From NCBI GenBank assembly GCA_030433215.1, contig JAUIMC010000021.1, positions 1 through 62,292 of the forward strand: a stretch of 62,292 nt of DNA. Direction: 5' to 3'. The DNA is from Alphaproteobacteria bacterium. GTDB lineage: Bacteria; Pseudomonadota; Alphaproteobacteria; Caulobacterales; Parvularculaceae. Shown in pieces: positions 1-8,678 of the stretch. Made by a program: the position numbers and the translations under genes. Under the pieces are notes generated by a model. The model worked only from the letters and a program-made list of their open reading frames with translations. It searched no databases and was not told where the DNA came from. The first letter of the stretch is position 1, and each line of letters begins with the position of its first letter.

Positions 1-1
1 C

Positions 2-982
2 ACGCCTCTCAAGCCAAGCGAAGCAGGTAAACTCTATGACTATTTGGCTCACTGCTGCGGTTTGCAACACGGTGAGACCGTAACTTGGATGAAAAAAGGC
101 CAAAGTATATTCGAAGGAAAGGCGGATCAGATTGGTGAGTATCTGACGGGTCAAAAGGCGCTTCTCGAAGTTTCGGGCGAAGCCATACGTGCCGCTCGTG
201 TTCGTCCCAATCTGACGCGCTTTCACCCCAATCAGCGGAATCATCTCATCTATTTTGATGGAGGTACCAAAACCCTGCAAAAAAGGCTCGATGACATTGT
301 CTTGCAGGAACGTTTTGCCTTTCTTTTTTCCAAATTGCCTCCAAAGAAAGCAGCCATTCCGCTACTCTGGGCCGGCAGGTCACTGAATAGTGAAGCAGAC
401 ACGACGATTAATGGCCAAGAATGGGCCTACAGTGCGGATCCCGACGCAGTCGTGGCCCAGGAAGTGGACGAAGGAGTCTACGAGCGTTTCGATGGGAAGG
501 ACTGGTTGCCTTGGGATCCTGTAGCGAATCCGAATCCCAATAGTCCCAACGCATTGACTTTATCGTCCCGTTCCTCCTTCCGTCCGCAAGCGGGCGAGAA
601 GCTGAATTTGACGCCTACTGTTGTGCTGAGAGATACGGCGTTTGCTGGCGACACGATCCTTGCTATCGCCGATTACGCGACTCTTTGGGCGGATGAGTTG
701 GAGGGGCATCTCGACTCCTGGCTCACAGTGGGGGATACCATCGTTATCGCCCCGGGCACTCCCCAACAAGAGGTTAGAAAAATCGTTACATTCTCCCCCT
801 TCGAAATTGATCAGGCGATCAGATTCGACCACATTGAAGATACGCTTGTATCGTTGGTTCCTGAATCAATACGAGTCAATCTGGATACGATCCAGAAGCT
901 CGTCCTGGGTCGTCACCCAGTCCTGCGCCATAGCCGATTGCGCGACGCCAGCCGACGCCATGAACAATGTCGCCGACAGTAA
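2..982 (+). CDS. Fragment of an extracellular/surface-type protein, open at the window edge and chimeric at its 3' end
   Basis: The frame is open from base 2 to a TGA at 980-982, so its true start lies outside the window. No family is recognised for the N-terminal part. Near nt 640-850 it has a beta-rich unit with WLTVGDTIVIAPGT, then QEVRKIVTF, then a FDH segment. This resembles the G-D-x-I-x-I-x-P-G ... H-x-x-x-x-V unit seen in some bacterial surface proteins. By eye the DNA is near 50% GC, below the neighbours, which suggests transferred DNA. From about nt 866 the reading is probably spurious, because it is antisense to the 5' end of a different gene with a good ribosome site. The real protein therefore probably stops being homologous near 860. 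An assembly chimera is an alternative explanation. Confidence 0.45.
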   Translation, partial: TPLKPSEAGKLYDYLAHCCGLQHGETVTWMKKGQSIFEGKADQIGEYLTGQKALLEVSGEAIRAARVRPNLTRFHPNQRNHLIYFDGGTKTLQKRLDDIVLQERFAFLFSKLPPKKAAIPLLWAGRSLNSEADTTINGQEWAYSADPDAVVAQEVDEGVYERFDGKDWLPWDPVANPNPNSPNALTLSSRSSFRPQAGEKLNLTPTVVLRDTAFAGDTILAIADYATLWADELEGHLDSWLTVGDTIVIAPGTPQQEVRKIVTFSPFEIDQAIRFDHIEDTLVSLVPESIRVNLDTIQKLVLGRHPVLRHSRLRDASRRHEQCRRQ

Positions 983-1021
983 TCCAAGAAGGCGGCGTGG
1001 TTTTTGCTGAAATTTTTGCAT
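866..1021 (-). pseudogene. 5' remnant of a secreted protein, probably SnoaL/NTF2-like
   Basis: The start is at 1021, with GGAGG about 8 nt upstream, an excellent ribosome site. The first 30 or so residues form a signal peptide: basic MQKFQQKPRR, a hydrophobic stretch, then AQSAMAQ as the cleavage site. The mature part begins QDWVTTQDELLDRIQI and then meets a stop after only 51 codons. The D-E-L-L-D-R-I-Q-I pattern is how many SnoaL-like (NTF2-fold) proteins begin, normally continuing for more than 100 residues. I therefore read this as a gene cut by the DNA to its left. The family assignment is an inference from a very short segment. A functional 51-residue secreted peptide is possible but less likely. 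Confidence 0.55.
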
Positions 1022-1197
1022 TGCGTTTCCTCCGATAACATTTTTTTTGTTATCGCAAGGCGTTTTTGCTGTCGAGAAATCTCGACGCTTATCAAGATAT
1101 CGCCTGCATTTCATTACGAAGCTCAATGAAGCAGGGCAGGTTATTCCGGGTACGTTGCTATGAATTTCTTTTAAAGCCGCGCACAAGAACAAACAGG

Positions 1198-1224
1198 AAA
1201 AAGCGCGCCCTGTCCGCGGCGCGC
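1198..1224 (-). terminator. Rho-independent terminator of the halogenase gene
   Basis: On the minus strand GCGCGCC and GGCGCGC (arms 1218-1224 and 1203-1209) form a 7-bp GC stem with a short loop, followed by five T (1202-1198). It lies directly after the halogenase stop codon at 1225-1227. Confidence 0.7.
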
Positions 1225-2715
1225 CTAACTTTCAGCAGAGGAACAATAACTGTCCAGAAAAGTCTGATGGGCCGGCATTTTGGCGACGGCGTCAGCAATA
1301 TTGCCTTTAAGACCATCCAGGGCCCTGCGCAGCTGATCCTCCGTCATCATCCGGCCCATGTGATGGCGCCCCTGAGGCTCAAGGCGCTGGCCGAGCATGA
1401 CCTGAAGCCATGAATCCACGCGGAACAGATCTTCGGGCCCCTGATACGCATAGGCGTCGTCGCGAAAGAGCGCGATCCGTTGCGCCAGCGTCTCGGGAAT
1501 CTCCATATCGCGACATCGGCGCCAGAACGGCGTGTCGTCCCGCTCCGTCAATTTATAATGCAGGATGATGAAATCCCGTACGCGTTCCAGCTCCACCTCA
1601 GCCTGTTCATTGTAACGCCGCATCAGCGCATCATGGCAGCCGCTGAAAGGAAACAGTTGAATCAGCCGCGTCAGCCCGATCTGAATAAGATGGATGCTTG
1701 TGGATTCGAGAGGCTCCACAAAGCCGCTGCTAAGCCCAAGCGCAATGCAGTTCTTGACCCAGACCTTGCGGCGCTTGCCCGTGCGATACCGGATGAGGCG
1801 CGGTTCGGTGATCGCTTCGCCTTCGACAGCATCGAGCAGTTTTGCTTGCGCCTCATCACCGGAAAGATACTTGCTGCAAAAGACGATGCCGTTGCCGACC
1901 CGATGTTGCAGCGGGATGCGCCAGCGCCAGCCGGCCTCATGCGCAACGGCGCGCGTATAGGGCGGCGCCGGACCGACGGAAGCAGTTTGTAGAGCGATGG
2001 CGCTGTCTGTCGGAAGCCACTCGCTCCAGTCTTCGTAGCCCGCCTTATATGTCTGTTCGATAAGAAGGCCGCGAAAACCGGTGCAATCGACAAAAAGATC
2101 GCCCTCCACGCGCGCGCCGGACTCCAAAACAAGGGCGCTGATAAAACCGTTCTCCGGGTCCTGTTCGACGTCGCGAATTTTACCCTCGACGCGCTTTGCG
2201 CCCCTGGCTTCGCCGAAGTCACGCAGAAAACGCCCGTATAACCCCGCATCAAGGTGATAGGCGTAATTGATTTTGGCCTGTTCCGACGTGAAAAACTTGC
2301 CGGCTTTCGCCGCTTCATGCTCGAAGCAATAGTCGCCGATGTCGCCGCCGAAACCCTCCGCCCTCGCCTGCAGCCAAAGATTATGGAAGCCGCCCATCCA
2401 AGCCGGCTTGCCGACCTGACCGAAGGAATGGATATAGCCGTCGCCGGTCCGCGCCCAGTTTTCAAACATGATGGCGAGCTTGAAACTGGCTTGTGTGGCG
2501 CGCATGAAGGCGCGCTCGTCGAGACCGAGAAGGTGATGAAAGCTGCGGATGGTCGGAATGGTCGCCTCGCCGACGCCGACCGTGCCAATGTCGTCCGATT
2601 CAACCAGCGTCACCTCTATGAGCGATCCCAACTGACTGGTCAGGGCGGCCGCAGCGCACCACCCGGCGGTTCCGCCCCCCGCGATAACAACGCGTTTCAC
2701 CGTCTGGTCTTGCAT
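1225..2715 (-). CDS. Tryptophan halogenase family flavin-dependent enzyme
   Basis: A 496-residue protein. It has an N-terminal FAD-binding GAGGGTAGW-type motif (IAGGGTAGWCAAAALT), then the GVGEATIPTI segment. A lysine sits in SFKLAIMFENW where the catalytic Lys of PrnA-type halogenases lies. The halogenase signature WRWRIP and the C-terminal SGFVEPLEST with its conserved Glu follow. The family uses FADH2, O2 and halide to make a hypohalous species. In loci with a TonB receptor, SapC and a cupin the natural substrate is unknown, so tryptophan should not be assumed. The start at 2715 is chosen because the FAD motif begins seven residues later. A longer in-frame extension to 3033 would lie inside the cupin gene and has no family character. 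Last gene of the locus. Confidence 0.9.
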   Translation of the reverse strand: MQDQTVKRVVIAGGGTAGWCAAAALTSQLGSLIEVTLVESDDIGTVGVGEATIPTIRSFHHLLGLDERAFMRATQASFKLAIMFENWARTGDGYIHSFGQVGKPAWMGGFHNLWLQARAEGFGGDIGDYCFEHEAAKAGKFFTSEQAKINYAYHLDAGLYGRFLRDFGEARGAKRVEGKIRDVEQDPENGFISALVLESGARVEGDLFVDCTGFRGLLIEQTYKAGYEDWSEWLPTDSAIALQTASVGPAPPYTRAVAHEAGWRWRIPLQHRVGNGIVFCSKYLSGDEAQAKLLDAVEGEAITEPRLIRYRTGKRRKVWVKNCIALGLSSGFVEPLESTSIHLIQIGLTRLIQLFPFSGCHDALMRRYNEQAEVELERVRDFIILHYKLTERDDTPFWRRCRDMEIPETLAQRIALFRDDAYAYQGPEDLFRVDSWLQVMLGQRLEPQGRHHMGRMMTEDQLRRALDGLKGNIADAVAKMPAHQTFLDSYCSSAES

Positions 2716-2732
2716 AGGAACGCCTCGTTTGG

Positions 2733-3749
2733 TCAGCGGTTCAGCCTGTTCAACAGATAAGCGCGCAGGCGCCGGGCCTTCATCTCGTCCATGGGCGCGA
2801 GATTGCCGCGCGCATGGTCCGGCAGATGCGCGCCCGCCTCTCCCGCCGGGCCGAATATGTAATAGTCGAACAAGGCCCGCCAGGCGCGTTTTTCCTCGTC
2901 CGGCCGGTCGCGCAGGCTGAGCAGTCCATGCAGCAAGGTGGTCTGAGGCGTGTCCATGAACGAAGGTGACACGCTCCACCAGTAATTCATCATGATATTG
3001 AACGCGTCGAGCGCTTCCACATGATGCCACCACAAAGCGGGATAGATAAGCGCATCACCCGGCTCCATCTCCGCGACCTGCGACTCGGCCAACGCCTCTT
3101 TAAAACGCGGGAAGCGATCATAATCGGGCGCATTGAAATCGACCATGCTCACCACCTGACCGCCGGGCGTCGGCTCAAGAGGGCCTGGATAGAGATTGGC
3201 GATCTGATCCGGCGGGAACAGCGTGAAGCGGCGCCGGCCGACCAGACAGCAGGCTATATTATTGGACATGTCGTAATGCGCGGATGCGACGGTGCGCGTG
3301 CCGACCCAGATATTCACAACCGGCGGATTGCGCTCGAACATCGGGTCATTGAGAACAAGATCGTTGTCTTGGCGAAGGCCCGGCAAATAGTCGTCGACCT
3401 CGGTCGAGCCGATATAGAATTCCTGCCCGTCTTCGAGATGGGCCAGCATGCGGTCGAGAAACGCATCCATCTGCACCCGCCCGCCCTCGAAATTGAAGCC
3501 TGTGACGTCCTGGTTATAAAAAAACCGTCCTTTAGCTTCAGGCGGCGCCACATAACCGACCACCGGTTTGCCGCTGTAAAAGGACTTCAGATACGCAGCC
3601 GCATCTTCCGGCGAACGACGCACAAGCGGCCAGCCCTGCGCCACGCCCTTCAGCACAACTGGTTCCTGCGCCTCCAGCAATTCCGCATAAGGAATACGGT
3701 CGGGCGAAAGCCCTGAGATTTCCTTTGTTTTGCGTATGACCTGCCTCAT
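2733..3749 (-). CDS. Cupin-like (JmjC/Cupin_8) Fe(II) oxygenase-type protein
   Basis: A 338-residue protein with the JmjC-like double-stranded beta helix. The metal triad is visible: H158 and D160 in SAHYDMSNN, and a distal His in LWWHHVEAL (242/243) after EMEPGDALIYP. This predicts an Fe(II)/2-oxoglutarate type centre, with an unknown substrate. It sits between sapC and the halogenase on the same strand, with a 17-nt gap to the halogenase start, so the two are probably co-transcribed and work on the same compound. The ATG at 3749 is preferred, with AAGG about 10 nt upstream. A TTG at 3785 would add 12 residues. Confidence 0.82.
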   Translation of the reverse strand: MRQVIRKTKEISGLSPDRIPYAELLEAQEPVVLKGVAQGWPLVRRSPEDAAAYLKSFYSGKPVVGYVAPPEAKGRFFYNQDVTGFNFEGGRVQMDAFLDRMLAHLEDGQEFYIGSTEVDDYLPGLRQDNDLVLNDPMFERNPPVVNIWVGTRTVASAHYDMSNNIACCLVGRRRFTLFPPDQIANLYPGPLEPTPGGQVVSMVDFNAPDYDRFPRFKEALAESQVAEMEPGDALIYPALWWHHVEALDAFNIMMNYWWSVSPSFMDTPQTTLLHGLLSLRDRPDEEKRAWRALFDYYIFGPAGEAGAHLPDHARGNLAPMDEMKARRLRAYLLNRLNR

Positions 3750-3795
3750 TGCGCGCCTTGCGGATCCGTGTCCAATACTCTGCAATACCCAAGCG

Positions 3796-4521
3796 CTATT
3801 GAGAATGCCGCCTGAGATTCTTCATTTCGATCAGGCGCTTGATATTACCAAGAGAAGAAAGCACTAAAAACGCCGCCTGCAGATAGCCCTGCCGGTTGAG
3901 CTTTTCGAGCGCCGCGCCATCGAGAGTGCGCAAACGCTCTTCGTTGATGCTGAAATAGTCGACGATATTATATTTCTCTGTGTCGCTCAGCATCAGCTCC
4001 AGCTTGACGGGCGCGATCAGGTCCGCCTCCTCGAAGGCTTCGAACATCGGCTTGACGATTTCCGCGCCCCGGTGAATGCGCCGCAGGGCCTCGCTCACCT
4101 GTTCCAGATAAGGCGCGTTGCCGCCTTGCGCCAAAAACACCGGCTCGCCTTCGCGTTCATTGACGCGCGGATCATCAAGATCAACATGAATCATCGGCTC
4201 CGGCGCATCAGCGCCGTCACGTTTATGCAGGGCGATCGAAAAGGGCCCGCGCGCATGGGTCGCCGGCACATAGCGCGCGCGCCATCCATCCTCGCCCAGA
4301 AAAAGATTTTCATCTTCATCGAGCCCCATAAGAGCAACCGCCTGGAGGGATTGGCCTTCCCGTTCCTTGCAGAACAGGATGGGATATTCGCGCTGGACAT
4401 CCCCGAATTCGGTCGGAAAAATCAACGCCTGGTTTATGTTGTCGCCATAGGCGGCGTCATGTTTCGCGATCACTTTCAGATCCGCGTGGTCGATATTGTT
4501 CAGTAACGCCTTCTTGGTCAT
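3796..4521 (-). CDS. SapC family protein
   Basis: A 241-residue protein recognised as SapC-like by its start MTKKALLNNIDHADLKV and the LQAVALMGL and YNIVDYFSI segments. The name comes from a Campylobacter S-layer related gene. In alphaproteobacteria and xanthomonads it accompanies TonB receptors and tryptophan-halogenase-like enzymes, with no proven function. There is no signal peptide or transmembrane helix. It lies downstream of the TonB receptor but is separated from it by a strong hairpin terminator (4624-4655). It may therefore be expressed by read-through or from its own promoter. The start at 4521 matches the family N-terminus; no strong ribosome site is seen. Confidence 0.8.
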   Translation of the reverse strand: MTKKALLNNIDHADLKVIAKHDAAYGDNINQALIFPTEFGDVQREYPILFCKEREGQSLQAVALMGLDEDENLFLGEDGWRARYVPATHARGPFSIALHKRDGADAPEPMIHVDLDDPRVNEREGEPVFLAQGGNAPYLEQVSEALRRIHRGAEIVKPMFEAFEEADLIAPVKLELMLSDTEKYNIVDYFSINEERLRTLDGAALEKLNRQGYLQAAFLVLSSLGNIKRLIEMKNLRRHSQ

Positions 4522-4623
4522 GCGGGTGATCTCATCTGGTCGCTCCACAAGGCAGCCGGTCTGCGCCCGCCGCCCTGCCCGGATGATGGAATACTCAAAA
4601 GCATTGCTCAACTCCTATACTGC

Positions 4624-4655
4624 AAAAGGCCGCCGCGAAAAACGCGGCGGCCTCT
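4624..4655 (-). terminator. Strong hairpin terminator between the TonB receptor and sapC
   Basis: An 11-bp perfect stem (4627-4637 with 4643-4653, AGGCCGCCGCG type) has a five-base loop. On the minus strand it is followed by TTTTGC. It lies in the 167-nt gap after the receptor stop and before sapC, so it would cut most transcripts from the receptor promoter. Confidence 0.8.
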
Positions 4656-4688
4656 TGTGCTGCAAGGGAATTCCTATGCAGCAGTCCG

Positions 4689-7600
4689 CTAGAAGCGGTA
4701 CCGGGCGCCGAGGAGGAAACGCGGCCCCAGTTCCTGAACCGACACGAAAGCCTTTTCGTTCCGGGAGTAAGTACGAAGGTTCTCGCCGGTCAGGTTGATA
4801 CCCTCAAACGAGACCTGAACGTTCTCGGTCACGTCATAGGTAACGCTCAGATCGAGCTGTTTGTAGGAGTCGATGAAGAGCGGGTTGCGGTTGCTGCCGT
4901 CTTCATTGACATCGGTGAGGAACTTGTCGCGCCAGTTGAAGGCGAGACGCGCGGAAAGCCCGTATTTTTCGTAGATCAGCGTTGCGTTCGCCGAGTCGCT
5001 GAGACCCAGCAAGGCGAACTGATCCACGGCGGGATCGGAGTCGAGAGCCGCCGAGACGTCGCCGTCAACCATGGTGTAGTTGGCCGCAAAGCCGAAGCCG
5101 CTTTCACCGAAGAAGTGTTGCGCCGCGACCTCAATGCCGTGGATTTTGCCGTTCTCATTGACCGGCACCTGCGATGCAAACTCGAACAGAGGATCGTCCC
5201 CATTCGCTGTCACATCGTAAGCCGCCAATGTGCTGTCGACAAAGCCCTGGGTAAGGTCGCTTCCGGTCTGGTTGGCCATCAGCATGGTGCGCGCATCGGC
5301 GACGCCGAACTGATCGACCAGCGCCGTCGCCGTAAACAGCGTGACGTCGGATTGCGTGAGCCCGAGCTCGTTGATGAGATCAAGCGCATCCCCGGAACGC
5401 GTGCCCGGTTCGCCGGATGTCGGATCGCGCAGACCGAACAGAGGCTGAGGCGCAACGCCTGTCCCTGTAAAGTCACGAACCCGCTTGTCAAAGAAACCGA
5501 TGGAGAAATAACTCGACTCCGTCGGATACCATTCGAGCGAGACATCGAAGTTCTCGGAGACTAGCGGGTTCAAATCGGTGTTGCCGGAGGAACCGGTGGC
5601 TTCACTGCCGAAAGCAATCGAGCCCGGAGGCGTGTTGGCGGTCGCCCGGGCGAAAAGATCGCCGAAGCGGGGCCGCGCCAGGGTCTTGCTGAACGATGCG
5701 CGGGCGATGACGTCGGGCAGAAATTCAACCCAGATATCAGCGCTCGGTAACAAATTATCGTAGTTGCCGCGATCGGTTACGACCAACTGTTCGTTCGAGA
5801 GAACGGTTTGAAAGTCGTTGTCCGAAAGCCAGACGATCGCCTGAGGCACGGTCTGCAGGGTGGTCGCCTTGACGGTCGTGTCCTCATAGCGAACGCCGAA
5901 CGTCACCCCTGCAGGCATATTGTTGGCGATTTCGCCCTTCCAGCCGACCTCGCCGTAAACCGCTTTCACGATTTCCTCGAGTTCGTCTACGTTGTCGCTC
6001 GTTACGCTCACCGCGTTGCCGCGATCTGCATAAGCGGAGGACAGCATATCGTACAAGTCGACCGCGTTTCCTTCAGGAATGAACGGAACGGCGGCCGCAT
6101 TGCCAGGCTCGAAATCATTGAACTCGCAGCTCAGGCAGAACATCTCAACCATGCCCGGCGCGAATTGGGCTACGTCGCCAGGATTGTTGATCCCCCAGTC
6201 GCCCAGCTGCTGCTGGGTGTTGAGGGTTTTGGTGCGCGCATCCGATTCTGTATACGTGCCCCCAATTCTGGCGTAGAAGCCATCGTCAATATCGTATTTG
6301 AAGTCGAGATGCGCCGCATTGACCGTGTTGGACTGGATCTGCCGATTGGTCCGCCCAACCTGCGTGCCGTAGTCGCCGACATCCAGCATGTCGTTGCAGT
6401 TTGTTCCCGGAAACTCAGAACCAGGCGCATTTTGCCGCGAACAGTCATTGACGGTGAACTGCTGCACAGGGAATCCCGACGACGTATCAAGGGAATGGTT
6501 AGCGATGACAGGCGCGCCGATTGAAATACGCGTTGCGGTCGTGCCGTTTCTGGCGTTCGGACCGGACCACGCCCGGCCCGAATGCCCGTCAAGCGTGACG
6601 GTAAGCTGGTCCGAGGCCTCCCATTCAATATTGGCGCCGAACGATGTCAGCGTTTCCTTGCTGGAACGATAGATCTGTTCCGAGCCGATGTCCTTCACGC
6701 TCTGTGTGAAAAGATCGGCATTGTCAGCAGTCCCGCCAATATCTTCGAACAGGTACTCCGTCAGCGGCACTGTGCCGCCGGAGAAAGTGACTTCGTCGAA
6801 GGGGCGGTTAAACCAGTTGGTCTGTTCTGTGTGCTTTTGCGACTGCTCGTTCTGCGCGTAAAACGCGTCTGCCGTGAAGGTCAGCGTATCGATAGGCCGG
6901 AACTGGATCGTCGCGAATCCGTTCAGACGTTCGCGGCTGTTTTCGTCAAAGACATAACGGCTGTCATTGGGAAACTGGATATAGGTGTCAGGATCGCTCG
7001 GCGCATTGTTGATTGTGGCGCCCGGGCGCACCAGCGACGCATCGTTGAGAAAGTTTTCAGCGGTTCTCACATTATACGTGTTGCCAGTCGCGCCCACGGC
7101 CGCACTGTCGCGCTTCTGCCAGCTGCCGAATAAAGCCACGCCGAAACGTTCATTATCGTCGCTCCAGCTCGCAAGGCCGCTCACTTCCGGCGTGAAATCG
7201 TCGCCATTAACGACCGTCGTGTCATGCAAGGCTTTCGCGCCGATGGTGAAATTCAGCCCCGGGCGGTCAAGCGGACGCACGGTGCTGACATTCACGGTGG
7301 CGCCGATGCCGCCCGTGGGCGCATCTGCGCGGCCGGATTTGTATACCTGAAGCCCGGTTACGCCTTCCGACGCCAGATTCGAGAAGTCGAAAGTACGGGT
7401 GTTGCCCGAATCGAATTCAAGGTCGTTTGCGACGCCGATGGTCGGAATGTTGGCGGTCGGCATTTGACGGCCGTTCAATGTGACGAGGTTGTATTCGCTG
7501 CCGAAGCCGCGAACCGTCACCTGCGAGCCTTCGCCGTTGATCCGGTCGATGGAAACGCCCGATATCCGCTGCAGCGATTCCGCGAGGTTCGTGTCGGGGA

Positions 7601-7835
7601 ACTTGCCGATGTCTTCGGCGGAGATCGCATCGACGACGCCGCTGGCGTTGCGCTTGATGTCGGCGGCCCGCCCCAGCGATCCGCGGATGCCGGTGACGAT
7701 AATGACGTCATCTTCTGAAACGTCATCTTGCGCATAGGCCGGCTGGACAGCCGAGATCAGCCCGGCCGAAGCGGTCGCGAGCAGCGCCGTCCGCGAGCAG
7801 CTTTGCAGCAAACTTGTTGCTTTCGTTAATTTCAT
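4689..7835 (-). CDS. TonB-dependent outer-membrane receptor
   Basis: A 1048-residue receptor. A signal peptide (about 1-33, ending QPAYAQ) is followed by a TonB-box-like DDVIIVTGIRGS. The plug domain contains DTNLAESLQRISGVSIDR and VTVRGFGSEYNLVTLNGR, and a 22-strand barrel ends in ARYRF with the C-terminal aromatic residue expected for outer-membrane insertion. The type resembles receptors for oligosaccharides or other large organics in Caulobacter and sphingomonads, but the ligand cannot be read from sequence. The start at 7835 has AAGGGAGG 6-8 nt upstream. A LacI/GalR-type operator palindrome lies about 320 nt upstream, suggesting ligand-responsive repression. It is first in the locus with sapC, cupin and halogenase. 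Confidence 0.93.
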   Translation of the reverse strand: MKLTKATSLLQSCSRTALLATASAGLISAVQPAYAQDDVSEDDVIIVTGIRGSLGRAADIKRNASGVVDAISAEDIGKFPDTNLAESLQRISGVSIDRINGEGSQVTVRGFGSEYNLVTLNGRQMPTANIPTIGVANDLEFDSGNTRTFDFSNLASEGVTGLQVYKSGRADAPTGGIGATVNVSTVRPLDRPGLNFTIGAKALHDTTVVNGDDFTPEVSGLASWSDDNERFGVALFGSWQKRDSAAVGATGNTYNVRTAENFLNDASLVRPGATINNAPSDPDTYIQFPNDSRYVFDENSRERLNGFATIQFRPIDTLTFTADAFYAQNEQSQKHTEQTNWFNRPFDEVTFSGGTVPLTEYLFEDIGGTADNADLFTQSVKDIGSEQIYRSSKETLTSFGANIEWEASDQLTVTLDGHSGRAWSGPNARNGTTATRISIGAPVIANHSLDTSSGFPVQQFTVNDCSRQNAPGSEFPGTNCNDMLDVGDYGTQVGRTNRQIQSNTVNAAHLDFKYDIDDGFYARIGGTYTESDARTKTLNTQQQLGDWGINNPGDVAQFAPGMVEMFCLSCEFNDFEPGNAAAVPFIPEGNAVDLYDMLSSAYADRGNAVSVTSDNVDELEEIVKAVYGEVGWKGEIANNMPAGVTFGVRYEDTTVKATTLQTVPQAIVWLSDNDFQTVLSNEQLVVTDRGNYDNLLPSADIWVEFLPDVIARASFSKTLARPRFGDLFARATANTPPGSIAFGSEATGSSGNTDLNPLVSENFDVSLEWYPTESSYFSIGFFDKRVRDFTGTGVAPQPLFGLRDPTSGEPGTRSGDALDLINELGLTQSDVTLFTATALVDQFGVADARTMLMANQTGSDLTQGFVDSTLAAYDVTANGDDPLFEFASQVPVNENGKIHGIEVAAQHFFGESGFGFAANYTMVDGDVSAALDSDPAVDQFALLGLSDSANATLIYEKYGLSARLAFNWRDKFLTDVNEDGSNRNPLFIDSYKQLDLSVTYDVTENVQVSFEGINLTGENLRTYSRNEKAFVSVQELGPRFLLGARYRF

Positions 7836-8394
7836 CAATGCCTCCCTTATGATGTTTGTCTGAACTCGCGGCGCGCGAGCCAGGATTTTTGTTTGTTGAG
7901 TGTTGTTTTCAGAGCATGTGAACAATCCGCTCACGACCATCAAAGGCCGCCAGAACGGCGCCGCATGGTGCGCCGTATCTGACGCGCCAATAGCAGTGCA
8001 CGCCCGTATCAGAATGGTCGTTTGCGGCCACGTTCACCTCCCTGACGGAGCCGATGTAACGCGCCTGTTCCTTGAGACGACTCTGGGCCGCCAATGGAAT
8101 CTCGTTCGCGTCGCGCTCAGGTCATCACAAAATGTTTGCGTTATCAATCCTGATTGGTTAGCGCTAACAATCTTATGTCAGGCTATGGCATATATGACAC
8201 AGTCGGCGTTTCCTCGATGAAAGGACGGGTTGATGCGTCGGCTGACATTCTTCCGTCAGCGCTGCGCAAGACCGCCAGGAAAGAAGAGGCTTTCGAGTAA
8301 ACAGCAAAGACTCTCTCAAGCCTTGTGCGCCGCAGCAAAGGTCGCGCGGCCCGCTGCGCGGCGCGAAAAACCTTCAGAACTCTTGCAAAGGAAA
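7836..8394. other. Intergenic region: long leader of the TonB receptor and space to tRNA-Tyr
   Basis: About 560 nt without a supportable gene. On the minus strand it holds the receptor ribosome site (7836-7850), a small perfect hairpin (CTCGCG/CGCGAG, 7865-7879) and the LacI-type palindrome at 8157-8168. No clear -35/-10 pair could be assigned. The part from about 8220 to 8394 shows nothing recognisable. Confidence 0.6.
8157..8168. promoter_or_regulatory. LacI/GalR-family operator-like palindrome
   Basis: A perfect 12-bp palindrome GTTAGCGCTAAC in an AT-rich setting (TTG before, AAT after). The central CG and the form N-T-T-A-G-C-G-C-T-A-A-N fit operators of LacI/GalR regulators, which in Caulobacter-like bacteria control TonB receptor loci. 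No lacI gene is in the window. The site is about 320 nt upstream of the receptor start. Confidence 0.55.
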
Positions 8395-8480
8395 TGGTGG
8401 AGGGGGCTGGATTCGAACCAGCGTACGCTAACGCGGGCAGATTTACAGTCTGCTGGATTTAACCACTCTCCCACCCCTCC
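8395..8480 (-). tRNA. tRNA-Tyr (GTA)
   Basis: An 86-nt tRNA with the 3' CCA encoded (8395-8397). The acceptor stem GGAGGGG (8480-8474) pairs with CCCCTCC, with A as discriminator. The anticodon arm contains CTGTAAA, giving anticodon GTA (Tyr). A long variable arm typical of bacterial tRNA-Tyr is present, and the T-loop TTCGAAT is intact. It is divergent from rlmB. Confidence 0.95.
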
Positions 8481-8678
8481 ACGAGGCTGCTGAGGAAAGG
8501 TCCGAAAAGACCCGCCGCCCAGCGTATAAAGACAACGGCAAACCGGAGCGCGCCCAGCCTCGCCGCCATCGGGAGAACGGGGTCTATAGCGGCGCCGGTG
8601 GGGCTGCGCAACCACTCCCGGGGCGCGCCCTGACAATTTCCTGTTTCTCTTGAAATAAGAACCGGCTAGGGCGTCCTT

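Noticed and set aside
2716-3033. N-terminal extension of the halogenase frame
   Set aside because: It lies inside the cupin gene on the same strand, has low-complexity Arg/Ala composition, and the FAD motif starts at 2715.
8395-8480. tRNA-Tyr as an integration site
   Set aside because: No direct repeat of the tRNA 3' end and no integrase found nearby.
8230-8493. Open frame across tRNA-Tyr
   Set aside because: It runs through the tRNA on the opposite strand.
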